Positions 18,121-28,812 of a DNA stretch of 64,000 nucleotides are shown here, piece by piece. The position numbers were made by a program, and so were the translations under genes. Origin of the DNA: Vibrio sp. Hep-1b-8 (lineage in GTDB: Bacteria; Pseudomonadota; Gammaproteobacteria; Enterobacterales; Vibrionaceae); NCBI RefSeq assembly GCF_006124995.1, contig NZ_QEWN01000129.1:62001-126000 (forward strand). The letters are read 5' to 3'. The stretch's first letter is position 1. Each line of letters begins with the position of its first letter. The notes beneath the pieces are model-generated. The model was not told the DNA's origin and ran no database searches. It saw only the letters and a list, made by a program, of their open reading frames with translations.

Positions 18121-19392
18121 ATGGCGCAATTTATTGACCGACGACTGAACGGCAAAAATAAAAGTGCTGTAAACCGCCAGCGCTTTTTGCGCCGCCATAA
18201 AGATCAGATTAAAGAGTCTGTGGCGGATGCAGTAAATCGCCGTTCAATCACCAACACCGAAACTGGTGAAGATGTCGCTATTCCGCACAAGGACATCAAA
18301 GAGCCTGTATTTCATCAAGGCAAAGGCGGCCTAAAAGAACGCGTGCATCCGGGTAATGACCAATTTATCACCGGGGACAAAATTGAACGCCCTAAAGGGG
18401 GGGGACAAGGGGGCGGTTCCGGAGAAGGTGATGCCAGCGCGGACGGTGAAGGCCAAGATGATTTTGTTTTCCAGATTTCTAAAGATGAATACTTAGACAT
18501 CCTATTTGAAGATCTTGAACTGCCAAACTTAGAAAAAAATCAGATTAATAAAATCACAGAATGGAAACCCCACCGTGCCGGTTATCAAACGGCTGGGGTT
18601 CCCGCCAATATCGCGGTGGTCAAATCTCTACAGCAATCTCTCGCGCGACGCACCGCCATGACAGCAGGCAAAAAAAGGATGCTACGTGAGTTAGAGGAAG
18701 AGCTCGACCGCGTAAAAATGTCTGAGCCAGCTCAGATGCTCGAAGAACAGCGTAGACAGAACGAAATCAAAGATCTGCGTCGTCGAATTGAAACTGTGCC
18801 CTTTATCGATACCTTCGACTTACGCTTTAAAAACTACGAACGCCGCCCTATTCCTTCAAGTCAGGCTGTGATGTTCTGCCTGATGGACGTGTCCGGCTCA
18901 ATGGACCAAGCGACGAAAGACATCGCGAAACGTTTTTATGTCTTGCTCTATCTCTTTCTAACGCGCACATATGAAAACGTCGATGTGGTGTTTATACGCC
19001 ATCATACTCAGGCTAAAGAGGTCGACGAACATGAGTTTTTCTATTCCCAAGAAACTGGGGGAACCATTGTTTCAAGTGCATTAAAACTGATGAATGAAAT
19101 TGTCGCTGAACGTTACCCTGTTGGTGAATGGAATATCTATGCTGCGCAGGCTTCAGACGGTGATAACTGGGCCGATGACTCACCGCGTTGTCGCGAACTA
19201 CTAACCAAACATTTGCTGCCACACTGCCAGTATTATTCTTATATCGAAATTACTCGTCGTTCACATCAAACCTTGTGGCATGAGTACGAAAAACTCGAAG
19301 GGAGCTTCCCTAACTTTGCGATGAAAAATATTCGCAGCGTAGAGGACATTTTCCCAGTGTTTAGAGAGCTTTTCAGAAAAGAGACTGCTTAG
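18121..19392 (+). CDS. yeaH: YeaH/YhbH family protein (DUF444)
   Basis: Protein of 423 residues, usual for YeaH. The N-terminus is basic; a low-complexity Gly-rich stretch occupies about 93-104 ([13 protein letters not shown]). The C-terminal half is von Willebrand A-like with a MIDAS motif D256-x-S258-x-S260 ([11 protein letters not shown]). It works genetically with YeaG in stress adaptation, and a physical partnership is suspected; the biochemistry is unsettled. AAGGGG lies before the ATG. spoVR follows after 9 bases. Confidence 0.94.
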   Translation: MAQFIDRRLNGKNKSAVNRQRFLRRHKDQIKESVADAVNRRSITNTETGEDVAIPHKDIKEPVFHQGKGGLKERVHPGNDQFITGDKIERPKGGGQGGGSGEGDASADGEGQDDFVFQISKDEYLDILFEDLELPNLEKNQINKITEWKPHRAGYQTAGVPANIAVVKSLQQSLARRTAMTAGKKRMLRELEEELDRVKMSEPAQMLEEQRRQNEIKDLRRRIETVPFIDTFDLRFKNYERRPIPSSQAVMFCLMDVSGSMDQATKDIAKRFYVLLYLFLTRTYENVDVVFIRHHTQAKEVDEHEFFYSQETGGTIVSSALKLMNEIVAERYPVGEWNIYAAQASDGDNWADDSPRCRELLTKHLLPHCQYYSYIEITRRSHQTLWHEYEKLEGSFPNFAMKNIRSVEDIFPVFRELFRKETA

Positions 19393-19401
19393 GGAGGCCG
19401 T

Positions 19402-20940
19402 ATGACAACAAAAACTAAAAAGCCAACGAAAAGCAAAGCATTGCCGGATGGTCCAGACTGGACGTTCGATTTGCTTGAGCAATACCATGTTGAAATTAAG
19501 CGAGTGGCTGACCACTACAAGCTTGACGCCTACCCTAACCAGATCGAAGTGATCACTTCAGAACAGATGATGGATGCCTACTCAAGCATTGGTATGCCCA
19601 TCAACTATAATCACTGGTCATTTGGTAAGAAATTTATTCAAACCGAGCAAGGCTATAAACATGGCCAAATGGGCCTTGCTTACGAAATCGTCATTAATTC
19701 AAACCCCTGTATTGCCTATTTGATGGAAGAAAATACCGTCACTATGCAGGCTTTGGTCATGGCACACGCCTGCTATGGTCACAACTCGTTTTTCAAAGGA
19801 AATTACTTATTCCAGACTTGGACGGACGCAAGTTCTATCATCGATTATCTGTTGTTCGCTAAGAACTACATCGCTGAGTGTGAGCAAAAATATGGAGTTA
19901 AGGAAGTCGAAGCGCTATTGGATTCCTGTCATGCGCTGATGAACTTCGGTGTTGACCGCTACAAGCGCCCTGAGAAAATTTCCATCGCGGAAGAGAAGTC
20001 TCGCCAAGAAGAGCGCGAAGCCTACCTACAATCCCAAGTCAACGACTTGTGGCGTACCGTTCCTAAATCAAAGGTAGAACCTGACAACGAAAAGGCGCGT
20101 TTCCCCTCTGAGCCTCAGGAAAACATCCTGTACTTCATAGAGAAACACGCGCCACTCCTTGAGTCGTGGCAACGTGAAATCGTGCGCATTGTGCGTAAGA
20201 TCAGTCAGTACTTCTACCCACAGAAACAAACCCAAGTGATGAATGAAGGGTGGGCAACATTTTGGCACTATACGATCCTCAATCATCTCTATGACGAAGG
20301 ATTAGTCACCGACCGTTTTATTCTTGAGTTCTTGCATAGTCATACCGGTGTCGTCGCACAACCGCCATACAATAGCCCCTATTTCAGTGGTATTAACCCC
20401 TACGCACTCGGATTCGCTATGTTCCGCGACATCCGTAGAATTTGCGAAGAGCCGACCGATGAAGATCGCGAGTGGTTCCCAGATCTTGCCGGAACAGATT
20501 GGCTAGAAGCGGTTCACTTTGCGATGAAAAACTTTAAAGATGAAAGCTTTATTAGTCAGTATCTTTCACCAAAGTTGATGCGCGACTTTAAGCTTTTTGC
20601 CATCGTCGATGATGACCGAAAAAATTATATCGAGGTGAGCGCCATTCATAATGACAGTGGTTATCAAGCGATAAGAGAAAAGCTCGCCGCTCAGTACAAT
20701 CTGTCTAACCTGGAACCCAATATTCAGGTATTTAACGTAGATGTTCGTGGTGATCGTTCACTCACTCTACAATACGTTCCACACGATCGTATCCCTTTAG
20801 ATGACAGCTATGAGGAAGTGTTAAAACACTTGTACCGTTTGTGGGGATTTGACGTCAGACTGGAGGAACTAAAAGACAGTGGTCGCAGAGAGATACTAGG
20901 CGCTTGTCCAAAACGAAATGATTATGACGCGAAAATATAG
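19402..20940 (+). CDS. spoVR: SpoVR family protein (YcgB)
   Basis: Cytoplasmic protein of 512 residues of the SpoVR/YcgB family, named for a Bacillus sporulation gene and found in many non-sporulating bacteria beside PrkA and YeaH. Family blocks include AHACYGHNSFFKGNYLF near 125-141 and MNEGWATFWHYTI near 283-295, rich in His, Glu and Trp. AGGGAGG lies 5-6 bases before the ATG. The molecular function is unknown; recent work ties the three-gene operon to stress signalling. A terminator follows at once. Confidence 0.94.
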   Translation: MTTKTKKPTKSKALPDGPDWTFDLLEQYHVEIKRVADHYKLDAYPNQIEVITSEQMMDAYSSIGMPINYNHWSFGKKFIQTEQGYKHGQMGLAYEIVINSNPCIAYLMEENTVTMQALVMAHACYGHNSFFKGNYLFQTWTDASSIIDYLLFAKNYIAECEQKYGVKEVEALLDSCHALMNFGVDRYKRPEKISIAEEKSRQEEREAYLQSQVNDLWRTVPKSKVEPDNEKARFPSEPQENILYFIEKHAPLLESWQREIVRIVRKISQYFYPQKQTQVMNEGWATFWHYTILNHLYDEGLVTDRFILEFLHSHTGVVAQPPYNSPYFSGINPYALGFAMFRDIRRICEEPTDEDREWFPDLAGTDWLEAVHFAMKNFKDESFISQYLSPKLMRDFKLFAIVDDDRKNYIEVSAIHNDSGYQAIREKLAAQYNLSNLEPNIQVFNVDVRGDRSLTLQYVPHDRIPLDDSYEEVLKHLYRLWGFDVRLEELKDSGRREILGACPKRNDYDAKI

Positions 20941-20947
20941 ATGTTAA

Positions 20948-20972
20948 AAAAGGCCCCTCGGGCCTTTTCTTT
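20948..20972. terminator. Terminator between spoVR and kdsB
   Basis: 9-bp stem AAAAGGCCC/GGGCCTTTT (20948-20956 with 20960-20968), loop CTC, usable from both sides by these convergent genes. Confidence 0.82.
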
Positions 20973-21724
20973 TATCGGTTAGCGATGATTTTTCTCACCA
21001 CTTCAAGATCTTCTGGTGTATCTACACCCGCAGATGGCGCGTCTTTAGCAACTTCCACATGGATTTTTTCACCGTACCAAAGCACTCGTAGCTGCTCTAA
21101 ACACTCAATTTTCTCAAGCACGGTAGGTTGCCAATTGATGTAAGTATTGATAAATCCAGCACGGTAAGCATAGATACCAATATGACGCATTAAAGGTTGC
21201 GCGATACTCTTTGAGTCATTAGCAAAATTGTCACGATCCCATGGAATCGTTGCACGGCTAAAGTACATCGCATACCCGTCTTTATCCGTCACCACTTTTA
21301 CCGCGTTTGGATTGAACACTTCCGACTCATGGTCGATTTCTACCGCTAGCGTCGCCATTGGCGCTTCATTACTGGCTAAGTTGCGTGCAACTTGAGCGAT
21401 AATACTTGGTGGGATTAATGGCTCATCACCCTGAACATTGACAATAATGTGATCGTCAGGAATTGCCATTTTTTCAACGACTTCAGCAAGACGCTCTGTA
21501 CCCGATTCATGGTCTGGCGAAGTCATGCATACTTCACCACCAAACGCTTTAACAACGTGCTCAACCCGGCTATCGTCTGTCGCGACAATCACCTTATCTG
21601 CACCAGCTTGGATCGCTTGCTCATACACCCATTGAATCATCGGCTTACCGCCAATGTCTGCCAGAGGTTTACCTGGCAGGCGTGTCGATTGATAACGTGC
21701 AGGGATAACAACCGTAAATGACAT
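20972..21724 (-). CDS. kdsB: CMP-KDO synthetase (3-deoxy-manno-octulosonate cytidylyltransferase)
   Basis: Cytoplasmic enzyme of 250 residues that activates KDO with CTP for the lipopolysaccharide inner core. Motifs: [17 protein letters not shown] at the N-terminus (nucleotide loop), NVQGDEPLI near 94-102, and HIGIYAYR near 181-188. It is last gene of the comEC-msbA-lpxK-ycaR-kdsB group, and its ATG overlaps the ycaR stop by one base, implying translational coupling. Confidence 0.97.
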   Translation of the reverse strand: MSFTVVIPARYQSTRLPGKPLADIGGKPMIQWVYEQAIQAGADKVIVATDDSRVEHVVKAFGGEVCMTSPDHESGTERLAEVVEKMAIPDDHIIVNVQGDEPLIPPSIIAQVARNLASNEAPMATLAVEIDHESEVFNPNAVKVVTDKDGYAMYFSRATIPWDRDNFANDSKSIAQPLMRHIGIYAYRAGFINTYINWQPTVLEKIECLEQLRVLWYGEKIHVEVAKDAPSAGVDTPEDLEVVRKIIANR

Positions 21725-21903
21725 TATCTGCCCTCGTCCATTGAGATATTGCGTGCTTCAGGTTCAAGAAGCACAGGGATTCCCTCTTTGATCGGATAGG
21801 CTAAACGATCCAGTTTACACACTAACTCTTGCTTTTCCTTATCGAACGCAAGCTTACCTTTACATACCGGACAGGCAACAATCTCAAGCAGACGGTGATC
21901 CAT
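21724..21903 (-). CDS. ycaR: Trm112-like small protein YcaR
   Basis: A 59-residue protein beginning [18 protein letters not shown], matching E. coli YcaR, a member of the Trm112/UPF0434 family. CPVC at residues 11-14 and a third Cys near 29 form an incomplete zinc-finger-like core. Its function in bacteria is unclear. It overlaps the end of lpxK by 20 bases and the start of kdsB by one, locked in the lipid A cluster as in enterobacteria. Confidence 0.93.
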   Translation of the reverse strand: MDHRLLEIVACPVCKGKLAFDKEKQELVCKLDRLAYPIKEGIPVLLEPEARNISMDEGR

Positions 21904-22894
21904 ATTTTTCCTTAACCTCTTTAATCATATTTAAAATACGCGCTTCATCACTTGAACTAAACACTGCGCTAACGGGCAGATACCACCAATTATCTTTCGC
22001 GTAGCTCGCGCATTTTACTGCATCTTTCTCCGTCATAATCAGATGTTTACCTTTATTGGTAAGTTGCTCTAATTCTGACGGTTCAAAATCTTTATGGTCA
22101 ACAAAACCCTGTTGGTAGGTAGGCTTTGCTCCTAAACTTTCTAACGTCTTAAAAAACCTTGGTGGATGACCGATTCCTGCCATTGCGACTAACTGCTCTC
22201 GAATAGAAGAAATATTCGCTCGTTGACCCGTTTTTAAGTTTATCACTTGGTCTGGTTTAAGCGTCATGGCCGCTTCGCCTTGTAACGCTTTACCACCATT
22301 CGTGATGATGAGGTCGACTTCAGCCAAACGTGCGACGGATTCTCTTAATGGCCCCAAAGGCAGTAGTGACTCATTGCCAAATCGCCTAACGCCATCCACT
22401 ACCACGATTTCAATGTCTCTCTCAAGAGCGTAATGCTGCAAACCATCATCAGTAATGATGATATCGACACCCATAGGAAGCAAGGCGTTTACCGCTTCAC
22501 TGCGTTTGGGGGAGACGGCAACCGGCGCTCCGGTTCGCTTAGAAATCAACTTCGGCTCATCACCACAATGTTGAGTTGGGGTATCATCGCCAACAACCAA
22601 TGGGTATGAGGGCGCTTTTGCACCATAGCCACGAGAAACCACACCTGGCTTATAACCTAACGCTTGTAGTTGTTCCACCAACCAAATCACGACCGGAGTT
22701 TTACCATTTCCCCCTGCCGTGATGTTGCCAACCACGACCACAGGCACAGGAGCTCGGTAGCTTGGTTTAACATTAGACTGATATTTGATGCGACGGGAAC
22801 GGCTTATAACCCCAAACAACTGGCTTAATGGCCACAAAAGTGGCCATAGGAGATATTTGACGGGGTGGTTTTCGAACCAGATTTTCTCAATCAA
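21884..22894 (-). CDS. lpxK: Tetraacyldisaccharide 4'-kinase
   Basis: Membrane-associated kinase of 336 residues that phosphorylates the 4' position of the lipid A precursor to make lipid IVA. An N-terminal hydrophobic helix (about 14-30) anchors it, and the P-loop is [12 protein letters not shown] at 56-67. [11 protein letters not shown] near 146-156 supplies the catalytic aspartates. It begins 2 bases after the msbA stop. Confidence 0.96.
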   Translation of the reverse strand: MIEKIWFENHPVKYLLWPLLWPLSQLFGVISRSRRIKYQSNVKPSYRAPVPVVVVGNITAGGNGKTPVVIWLVEQLQALGYKPGVVSRGYGAKAPSYPLVVGDDTPTQHCGDEPKLISKRTGAPVAVSPKRSEAVNALLPMGVDIIITDDGLQHYALERDIEIVVVDGVRRFGNESLLPLGPLRESVARLAEVDLIITNGGKALQGEAAMTLKPDQVINLKTGQRANISSIREQLVAMAGIGHPPRFFKTLESLGAKPTYQQGFVDHKDFEPSELEQLTNKGKHLIMTEKDAVKCASYAKDNWWYLPVSAVFSSSDEARILNMIKEVKEKYGSPSA

Positions 22895-22896
22895 GA

Positions 22897-24645
22897 TTAC
22901 GCACCAAACTGAATACGATGCAGTTGCGCGTAAGCACCGTTTTTCTCGATTAAGTCTTGATGACTACCACGTTCAACAATCTCACCTTCATCAACAACGA
23001 GAATTTCATCTGCGCTTTCGATCGTAGACAGTCGGTGGGCGATAACCAATACCGTTTTATCTTTTTGCAGTTCATCAAGCGCAGACTGGATAGCCTTCTC
23101 AGACTCGGTATCCAACGCTGACGTTGCCTCATCTAGAATCAGTACTGGCGCATCACGTAACAATGCTCGGGCGATCGCGATACGCTGACGTTGACCACCC
23201 GATAGGCTGGCACCATTTTCACCAATAACCGTATCTAAGCCATCATCCATTTTGTCAATAAAGTCCATCGCATAAGCCAATTTGGCTGCGTGCTCTATCT
23301 GTTCACGGCTGTATTTCTCTGTTGCCGCATAGGCGATGTTATTGGCAATAGTGTCGTTAAACAGGTGTACGTTTTGCGAAACTAACGCGAAGTGTGAACG
23401 CAGATTACTAAGTTGATAATCACGAATATCATGCTCATCGAGGCAGATGCTACCAGAGTCAACATCGTAGAAACGGGTAAACAGGCTTGCGATAGTACTC
23501 TTGCCTGAACCTGAACGACCGACCAAGGCGACCGTTTTTCCTCGAGGAATTTTAAAGCTGACATCGACTAACGCAGGTTTTTCTTTGCCTTCGTAAGTAA
23601 AGGTGACTTCCTTCACTTCAATATCACCGCGGGCACGCTCAACCTGATATTTGCCATTATCTTGCTCGGTTTCAAGATCCATTAATGCAAATAAGGTCTG
23701 GCTGGCTGCCATACCACGTTGAAAGTCAGACGTTACGTTTGTCAGTGCTTTGAGAGGACGCATCAGACCAAACATAGCAGAAAAGACTACGGTAAATGTG
23801 CCTGGAGTCAGGTCAGAGCGAATAGAATCGACACTTGCAAGAAACAGGACAACAACAAGTGCAATTGAAGCGATAAGCTGTATCACTGGGTTCGCGATGG
23901 CTTGAGCGGCGACTAACTTCATCGACTGCTGGCGCATCTGATTACTTACAGCATCAAAGCGCTCGCTTTCGATTTTCTGACCACCATAGCTCAATACGAC
24001 TTTGTGACCTTTTAGCATCTGTTCAGCTGACGAAGTGACATGTCCCATTGCATCCTGCATATTCTTTGAGATCTTACGGAAACGCTTCGAAACGACACCA
24101 ATCCCCCAAGCCACCAGCGGAGCAACAACAAATAGCACCAGTGACAACTGCCAACTGTTCCAGAACATCAGGACCAAGAGACCAATAATACTCGCACCTT
24201 CACGAACAATACTGACCAATGCACGGCTAGTTGCACCGGCTACTTGTTCAGAGTCGTAGGTAATTCGAGAAAGAAGACCACCAGCCGACTCTTTATCAAA
24301 GTAGGTCACGGGCATGTGCATAAACTGATTGAAGATCGCACGTCTCATCTCCATCACCACATTGCCAGAAACCCAGCTCAGACAGTAGGTCGAGACAAAG
24401 CCACTTAGACCGCGTATCACCATCATGCCAAAAATGATCAGTGGCAATATGCGTAAGAAATTAGATTCTGCGTTACCAAAACCTTCATCTAGAAGGGGTT
24501 TAAGCAGAGAGACCATGTAAGTATCAGCAACCGCATTAATGACCAATGCGACAACGGCAACCGCTAGACCTGCCTTGTATAGGCGAATATAAGTCCACAA
24601 GCGTTTAAAGGTTTGCCAAGTAGTTTCGTCTTGATTCAGAGACAT
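22897..24645 (-). CDS. msbA: Lipid A flippase MsbA (ABC exporter)
   Basis: Homodimeric ABC exporter of 582 residues that flips lipid A-core across the inner membrane. The N-terminal half has six transmembrane helices; the C-terminal ATPase has Walker [10 protein letters not shown] near residue 377, signature LSGGQRQR, Walker [12 protein letters not shown] and the His switch in IAHRLST. E. coli MsbA has the same length and layout. It lies between comEC (33 bases) and lpxK (2 bases). Confidence 0.97.
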   Translation of the reverse strand: MSLNQDETTWQTFKRLWTYIRLYKAGLAVAVVALVINAVADTYMVSLLKPLLDEGFGNAESNFLRILPLIIFGMMVIRGLSGFVSTYCLSWVSGNVVMEMRRAIFNQFMHMPVTYFDKESAGGLLSRITYDSEQVAGATSRALVSIVREGASIIGLLVLMFWNSWQLSLVLFVVAPLVAWGIGVVSKRFRKISKNMQDAMGHVTSSAEQMLKGHKVVLSYGGQKIESERFDAVSNQMRQQSMKLVAAQAIANPVIQLIASIALVVVLFLASVDSIRSDLTPGTFTVVFSAMFGLMRPLKALTNVTSDFQRGMAASQTLFALMDLETEQDNGKYQVERARGDIEVKEVTFTYEGKEKPALVDVSFKIPRGKTVALVGRSGSGKSTIASLFTRFYDVDSGSICLDEHDIRDYQLSNLRSHFALVSQNVHLFNDTIANNIAYAATEKYSREQIEHAAKLAYAMDFIDKMDDGLDTVIGENGASLSGGQRQRIAIARALLRDAPVLILDEATSALDTESEKAIQSALDELQKDKTVLVIAHRLSTIESADEILVVDEGEIVERGSHQDLIEKNGAYAQLHRIQFGA

Positions 24646-24678
24646 AGAAATGCTTATTTTTCTTTTACAATATTGCGG

Positions 24679-26919
24679 TTATTCTACTCCCTTACGCAGC
24701 ATCTGCCTATACCAAGTCCCCCCTTTCAACCACCTAAGTGCGCTTGTCTGGGTGTGATTTGGATAAAATTCGACCGTAATTTGACCATCATTGGCGGTAT
24801 CTAGCCATGTTGCGCCTGCATTTTCATATCGGTGGACAACTTGCTGACTAGGCAAATTCCACCGTCCCTTTTTACCGACAGAGGCAATCGCAACGTCCGC
24901 TGACACCGCATTGATAAACGGCAAAGTCGAAGAAGTAATGCTGCCATGATGAGGGACAACAATAATATCCGCGTTAAGATTGTCGACCTGACGTAGCAAC
25001 AACCATTCGGTTACCGAAACAATATCCCCCGTAAGCAGCACACTTTGCCCTTGTATTGTATGCGTCAGCCTCACTACACAAGAGTGAGCATTAAAGGCAC
25101 GCTCGACACTCTTTGGCGGCCACAGTGCTTCAATTTCGATCTCTTGCCATTGCCACTTGTTCCCAGCGATGCATTCTTGTCCAGCAGCAAGACGTTGACT
25201 ACTGATGAGGTTTTCCGGTTGCCAAGAACCTTGTATTTCCATCCAACCACCGGCATGGTCATTATCGAAATGGCTGAGAATCAAAAAATCGACGTTCTCA
25301 ATACCACTATACCTGATATGAGGAGAGACAATTTGCTCGGCAAAACTTGAGTTGTTCCAGGCCGCTCCCGTATCGTAAACAAGCACACTCTGCCCTTGTT
25401 GCACCACAATAGCTAGCCCATGGCCAACATCCAAAGCGGTCAACTTCCATGTTGGCGCTGGCGACCAATCGGTGACACCCAAGGTAATAACACCGAATAC
25501 TAGCAGACGGTTTCGCCGCCTTACTAGAATGATCACAGGCGCTACCACCACCGTCACCATTATCCACTTTAGCTGTGTATCTGATAGGTCCAGCCATCCC
25601 CAATGAGCGTTAGCAATCATCCAACTCACCGGGAAAAGGCTGCCATCGACTGCCCACCATAGCCATGACGTGCTATCTGCCAACAACGAGCCAAGCAAAG
25701 CGAGAAAGGCTAAAGGCATCACGACAAAACTAAACCAAGGCACAAACAACAGGTTATAAATCACCGAGCCAATACTGAGTCCCTGATATAGGTAAACCAC
25801 TAATGGTGCCATAGCAATGACAAGCAGCAACTGGAGTCTCAATAAACCCTCGAGCCAGCTTAGCTTCTCCCTTATCAGAGAACGATTTAGCATGATAATG
25901 GCGACAGCATACATAGACATCCACAAGCTCCGACTTAACACTGAGAATGGTTCCATCGCGACCAGAAAAGCGAATACAAGAAGCCAACGATAACTGCTGG
26001 GCAAACTACCCGCTCGATAGTGCGTCACACTCACTAAACAGCACATCAACCAAGCACGTTGAGTGGGAATAGAGAAACCCGCTAACCACGCGTAGCACCA
26101 TGCAAGCAGCAACCCCAAAAAAACCGGGGTCCAGCGTAACGCAGCGCTCACTCGCATCGCTACCAGCCCAAGTGACCAACCAAAAGTAAATACAATCGCG
26201 ATATGAAGGCCAGAGATTGAAATCAGGTGACTTAAACCACTTTGTTTAAGTTGCTGCCAGGTTTGAGCAGAAATCTCATCACGTACACCAAAGATCACGG
26301 CTAAGATCATGCCTCTAAATTCGCGGCTAGCTAGATGGCGGCTGACTTTATCTAGCAGCCGAGTTCTTAGTGATTCACGGGTGATGGCATAGTAACTGCG
26401 CTTACTGTTTATCGACAGTGACGCCACTATCGATTGCTCAAGCGCATATTTCTCAGCATCAAACCCAACTGAGTTCATCAGTCCATAAATTGCACTCACT
26501 TTTACACTGGCTGAAATCACATCTCTCGGTTTTAGCTTGATCGGCCCCTTTAACCTCACTTTCGGGCACGCTAAACTGGTCAAAGCTTGGCCATTGATTG
26601 ATCTAACTATAACTATGCCTTGAAAGCCGTAGTTTATTGGTTTAAAAAGGCTATCAACATCAGCAATTATGGTAATATCCTGACCTGCTTGAAAAAGCAT
26701 CTCTGTTTGATATCGCAGTAAGTTGCCGTGCAATAGGATGACGACACACGCTAAGGCTATTCCTGAACAATATCTGGCTTTTCTATACTTGAAGGAAGCA
26801 AGCAACACAGCCAGAGGAAGCAGCATATAATGCCAACTGGGCATGCTGAACCAGTAAGGGCTAGTCGTGATTAACAAAGAGAACGAAATTAGCGTCCAAT
26901 AATTTAAGTAGAGAGTCAT
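24679..26919 (-). CDS. comEC: ComEC/Rec2 family DNA uptake channel
   Basis: Inner-membrane protein of 746 residues that carries single-stranded DNA into the cytoplasm during natural transformation, which is well established in vibrios. An N-terminal OB-like region follows two membrane helices; the competence domain with SGLSHLISISGLHIAI near 228-243 comes next. The C-terminal metallo-beta-lactamase-like domain includes SHFDNDHAGGW near 550, keeping the metal-ligand spacing. The ATG is only 8 bases from the divergent DUF2062 start, so the two promoters must overlap the opposite coding regions. Confidence 0.94.
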   Translation of the reverse strand: MTLYLNYWTLISFSLLITTSPYWFSMPSWHYMLLPLAVLLASFKYRKARYCSGIALACVVILLHGNLLRYQTEMLFQAGQDITIIADVDSLFKPINYGFQGIVIVRSINGQALTSLACPKVRLKGPIKLKPRDVISASVKVSAIYGLMNSVGFDAEKYALEQSIVASLSINSKRSYYAITRESLRTRLLDKVSRHLASREFRGMILAVIFGVRDEISAQTWQQLKQSGLSHLISISGLHIAIVFTFGWSLGLVAMRVSAALRWTPVFLGLLLAWCYAWLAGFSIPTQRAWLMCCLVSVTHYRAGSLPSSYRWLLVFAFLVAMEPFSVLSRSLWMSMYAVAIIMLNRSLIREKLSWLEGLLRLQLLLVIAMAPLVVYLYQGLSIGSVIYNLLFVPWFSFVVMPLAFLALLGSLLADSTSWLWWAVDGSLFPVSWMIANAHWGWLDLSDTQLKWIMVTVVVAPVIILVRRRNRLLVFGVITLGVTDWSPAPTWKLTALDVGHGLAIVVQQGQSVLVYDTGAAWNNSSFAEQIVSPHIRYSGIENVDFLILSHFDNDHAGGWMEIQGSWQPENLISSQRLAAGQECIAGNKWQWQEIEIEALWPPKSVERAFNAHSCVVRLTHTIQGQSVLLTGDIVSVTEWLLLRQVDNLNADIIVVPHHGSITSSTLPFINAVSADVAIASVGKKGRWNLPSQQVVHRYENAGATWLDTANDGQITVEFYPNHTQTSALRWLKGGTWYRQMLRKGVE

Positions 26920-26927
26920 ATTCCCCT

Positions 26928-27458
26928 ATGCCAAGAAAATTTATTAAACGCTTTATGCCTGACCACGAAGTAATTAAGCGTCAAAAGGCACTAAAGATTT
27001 TTGGCAACGTGCTTTACAACCCTAACCTATGGTGTCTTAACCGTCGTTCAGCCGCCGGTGCCTTTGCAGTAGGGTTATTTATGGCGTTTGTTCCTCTGCC
27101 AAGTCAGATGATCATGTCAGCAGGTCTCGCGATCATGTGTGGCGTGAACTTACCCCTCTCTGTTGCACTCGTTTGGGTCAGTAACCCTGTAACCATGCCC
27201 GTTTTGTTCTACTTCGCGTATAAGATTGGCGCGTGGGTAATGCACGTCCCACCTCAAGACTTTCATTTTGAGCTTTCTTGGGAGTTTATTCTCCACCAGA
27301 TGACCACTATTGGCCCTCCATTCCTACTAGGCTGCATGATCTGTGGCATAGCCTCAGCAATGGCCGGCTACTTTGGCATCAAAGCCCTTTGGCGTTATTC
27401 GGTTGTACGCAGCTGGCAAAAACGAAAAATCAGAATAAGTGGCTTGTTGAAGAAGTAA
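26928..27458 (+). CDS. DUF2062 family membrane protein
   Basis: Protein of 176 residues with three or four membrane helices and basic ends. LWCLNRRSAAGAFAVGLFMAF near residues 35-55 is the family signature, beginning after the conserved N-terminus MPRKFIKRFMPDHE. The role is unknown. It is transcribed away from comEC, with start codons 8 bases apart, and no strong ribosome site is visible, so expression may be low. Confidence 0.85.
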   Translation: MPRKFIKRFMPDHEVIKRQKALKIFGNVLYNPNLWCLNRRSAAGAFAVGLFMAFVPLPSQMIMSAGLAIMCGVNLPLSVALVWVSNPVTMPVLFYFAYKIGAWVMHVPPQDFHFELSWEFILHQMTTIGPPFLLGCMICGIASAMAGYFGIKALWRYSVVRSWQKRKIRISGLLKK

Positions 27459-27524
27459 ACTTGCGATGTGCAATTGCGCAGGACAGATTTGCCAGACATG
27501 TAATTGAGATGTCGAATGGAATAA

Positions 27525-27550
27525 AAAAAAGGACCAGTAGGTCCTTTTTT
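27525..27550. terminator. Terminator between the DUF2062 gene and lolE
   Basis: AAAAAAGGACC/GGTCCTTTTTT (27525-27535 with 27540-27550), loop AGTA; symmetrical and therefore bidirectional. Confidence 0.88.
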
Positions 27551-27567
27551 ATTGTTTTGATTGAGCG

Positions 27568-28812
27568 TTACTTTGAGCTCAGTACCGCCGCAGGATTAAG
27601 CTTACTCGCTCGAGAGGCTGGATACCAAGTCGCCAGCAAACTCAGCACGACCGCCGTCAACGACACCAATGCCACATCTGAGACATTGACCTGTGAAGGA
27701 AGAAAGTCGACAAAGTAGATATCACCAGACAAGAATTGATGGCCAATCAACGCCTCCAATGCCGTAATCATTGGCGTCAAATTAAGCGCAACTAGAACAC
27801 CAATGGCACTACCAGCCACACTGCCGAGAACACCAGAAAAGACACCTTGCCAGACAAATATACGTTTAACCAGACCATCGCTCGCCCCCATGGTACGCAA
27901 AATAGCAATCTCAGCAGCACGATCTTTAACCGCCATCATTAATGTAGAGACGATATTAAAGCTGGCAACACCAATGACCAACACCATCACCAAATACATG
28001 ATGGTTCTGACCAGTTGAATGTCTCGATACAAGAAACCATATTTCTGTTGCCAACTGCGCAGATAAACATATACATCTAAGGTATTGCCTGCTTCTCTTA
28101 CAATTTGCGTTGCTTGCAATACATCGGTGACACGGACTGAAACACCACTAACGCCGTCACCCAATTTGGCGTACGCCTGTGCATCTTCGAGTGGGATCAA
28201 TGCCAAATTGTGATCGATTTGACCATTTAACTTTAACAGTCCAGCGACCTTAACGCGCACACGCTTTGGAGCCTGAACCTTCGTTGTCACACCGCTTGTG
28301 GGGATCATTAGCGTCAGATAATCCCCTTGTTTGACTTGCAACAAGTCCGCGACACCTTGACCTAAAATTACCTGTTGCTGGTTAGGCTTGAATGCTTGCC
28401 AAACTTGGGCATCGATAAACGCATTGAGATTGGAGACTTTACTCTCTTGTTGAGGGTCAATCCCTCGGACCTCTATCGCCTTTAGTTGCGTTCCTTTCTC
28501 GGCAAGAGCAGTCAGCTTAACGTAAGGAGCGGCAGCTTCAATTTTTGGATGTTTTTCAGCTTGTGTGACCACATTGTGCCAATTACTTAGCGGGCCTTTT
28601 ACCCCTTCGAATTCACCATGTGAGATCACCGACAAGACCCGGTTATTGAGCTCTCGTTCAAAACCATTCATCGCCGAAAGGCCAATGATAATAACGGCGA
28701 CTCCGACAGCGATACCAATGGTCGACGACAGTGAAATAAAAGAAACCATTTTATTTCGCTGTTTGGCTCGACTGAATCTCCCACCGATAAATAACGATAA
28801 TGATGAAAACAC
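27568..28812 (-). CDS. lolE: Lipoprotein-releasing system permease LolE
   Basis: Inner-membrane protein of 414 residues, one of two MacB/FtsX-fold permeases of LolCDE, which extracts mature lipoproteins from the inner membrane and passes them to LolA. One N-terminal helix (around 24-46), a large periplasmic domain, and three C-terminal helices are visible. It is last in the lolC-lolD-lolE operon and its ATG abuts the lolD stop. I call it LolE rather than LolC by gene order and the N-terminus SLFIGGRFSRAKQRNKMVSF. Confidence 0.93.
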   Translation of the reverse strand: MFSSLSLFIGGRFSRAKQRNKMVSFISLSSTIGIAVGVAVIIIGLSAMNGFERELNNRVLSVISHGEFEGVKGPLSNWHNVVTQAEKHPKIEAAAPYVKLTALAEKGTQLKAIEVRGIDPQQESKVSNLNAFIDAQVWQAFKPNQQQVILGQGVADLLQVKQGDYLTLMIPTSGVTTKVQAPKRVRVKVAGLLKLNGQIDHNLALIPLEDAQAYAKLGDGVSGVSVRVTDVLQATQIVREAGNTLDVYVYLRSWQQKYGFLYRDIQLVRTIMYLVMVLVIGVASFNIVSTLMMAVKDRAAEIAILRTMGASDGLVKRIFVWQGVFSGVLGSVAGSAIGVLVALNLTPMITALEALIGHQFLSGDIYFVDFLPSQVNVSDVALVSLTAVVLSLLATWYPASRASKLNPAAVLSSK

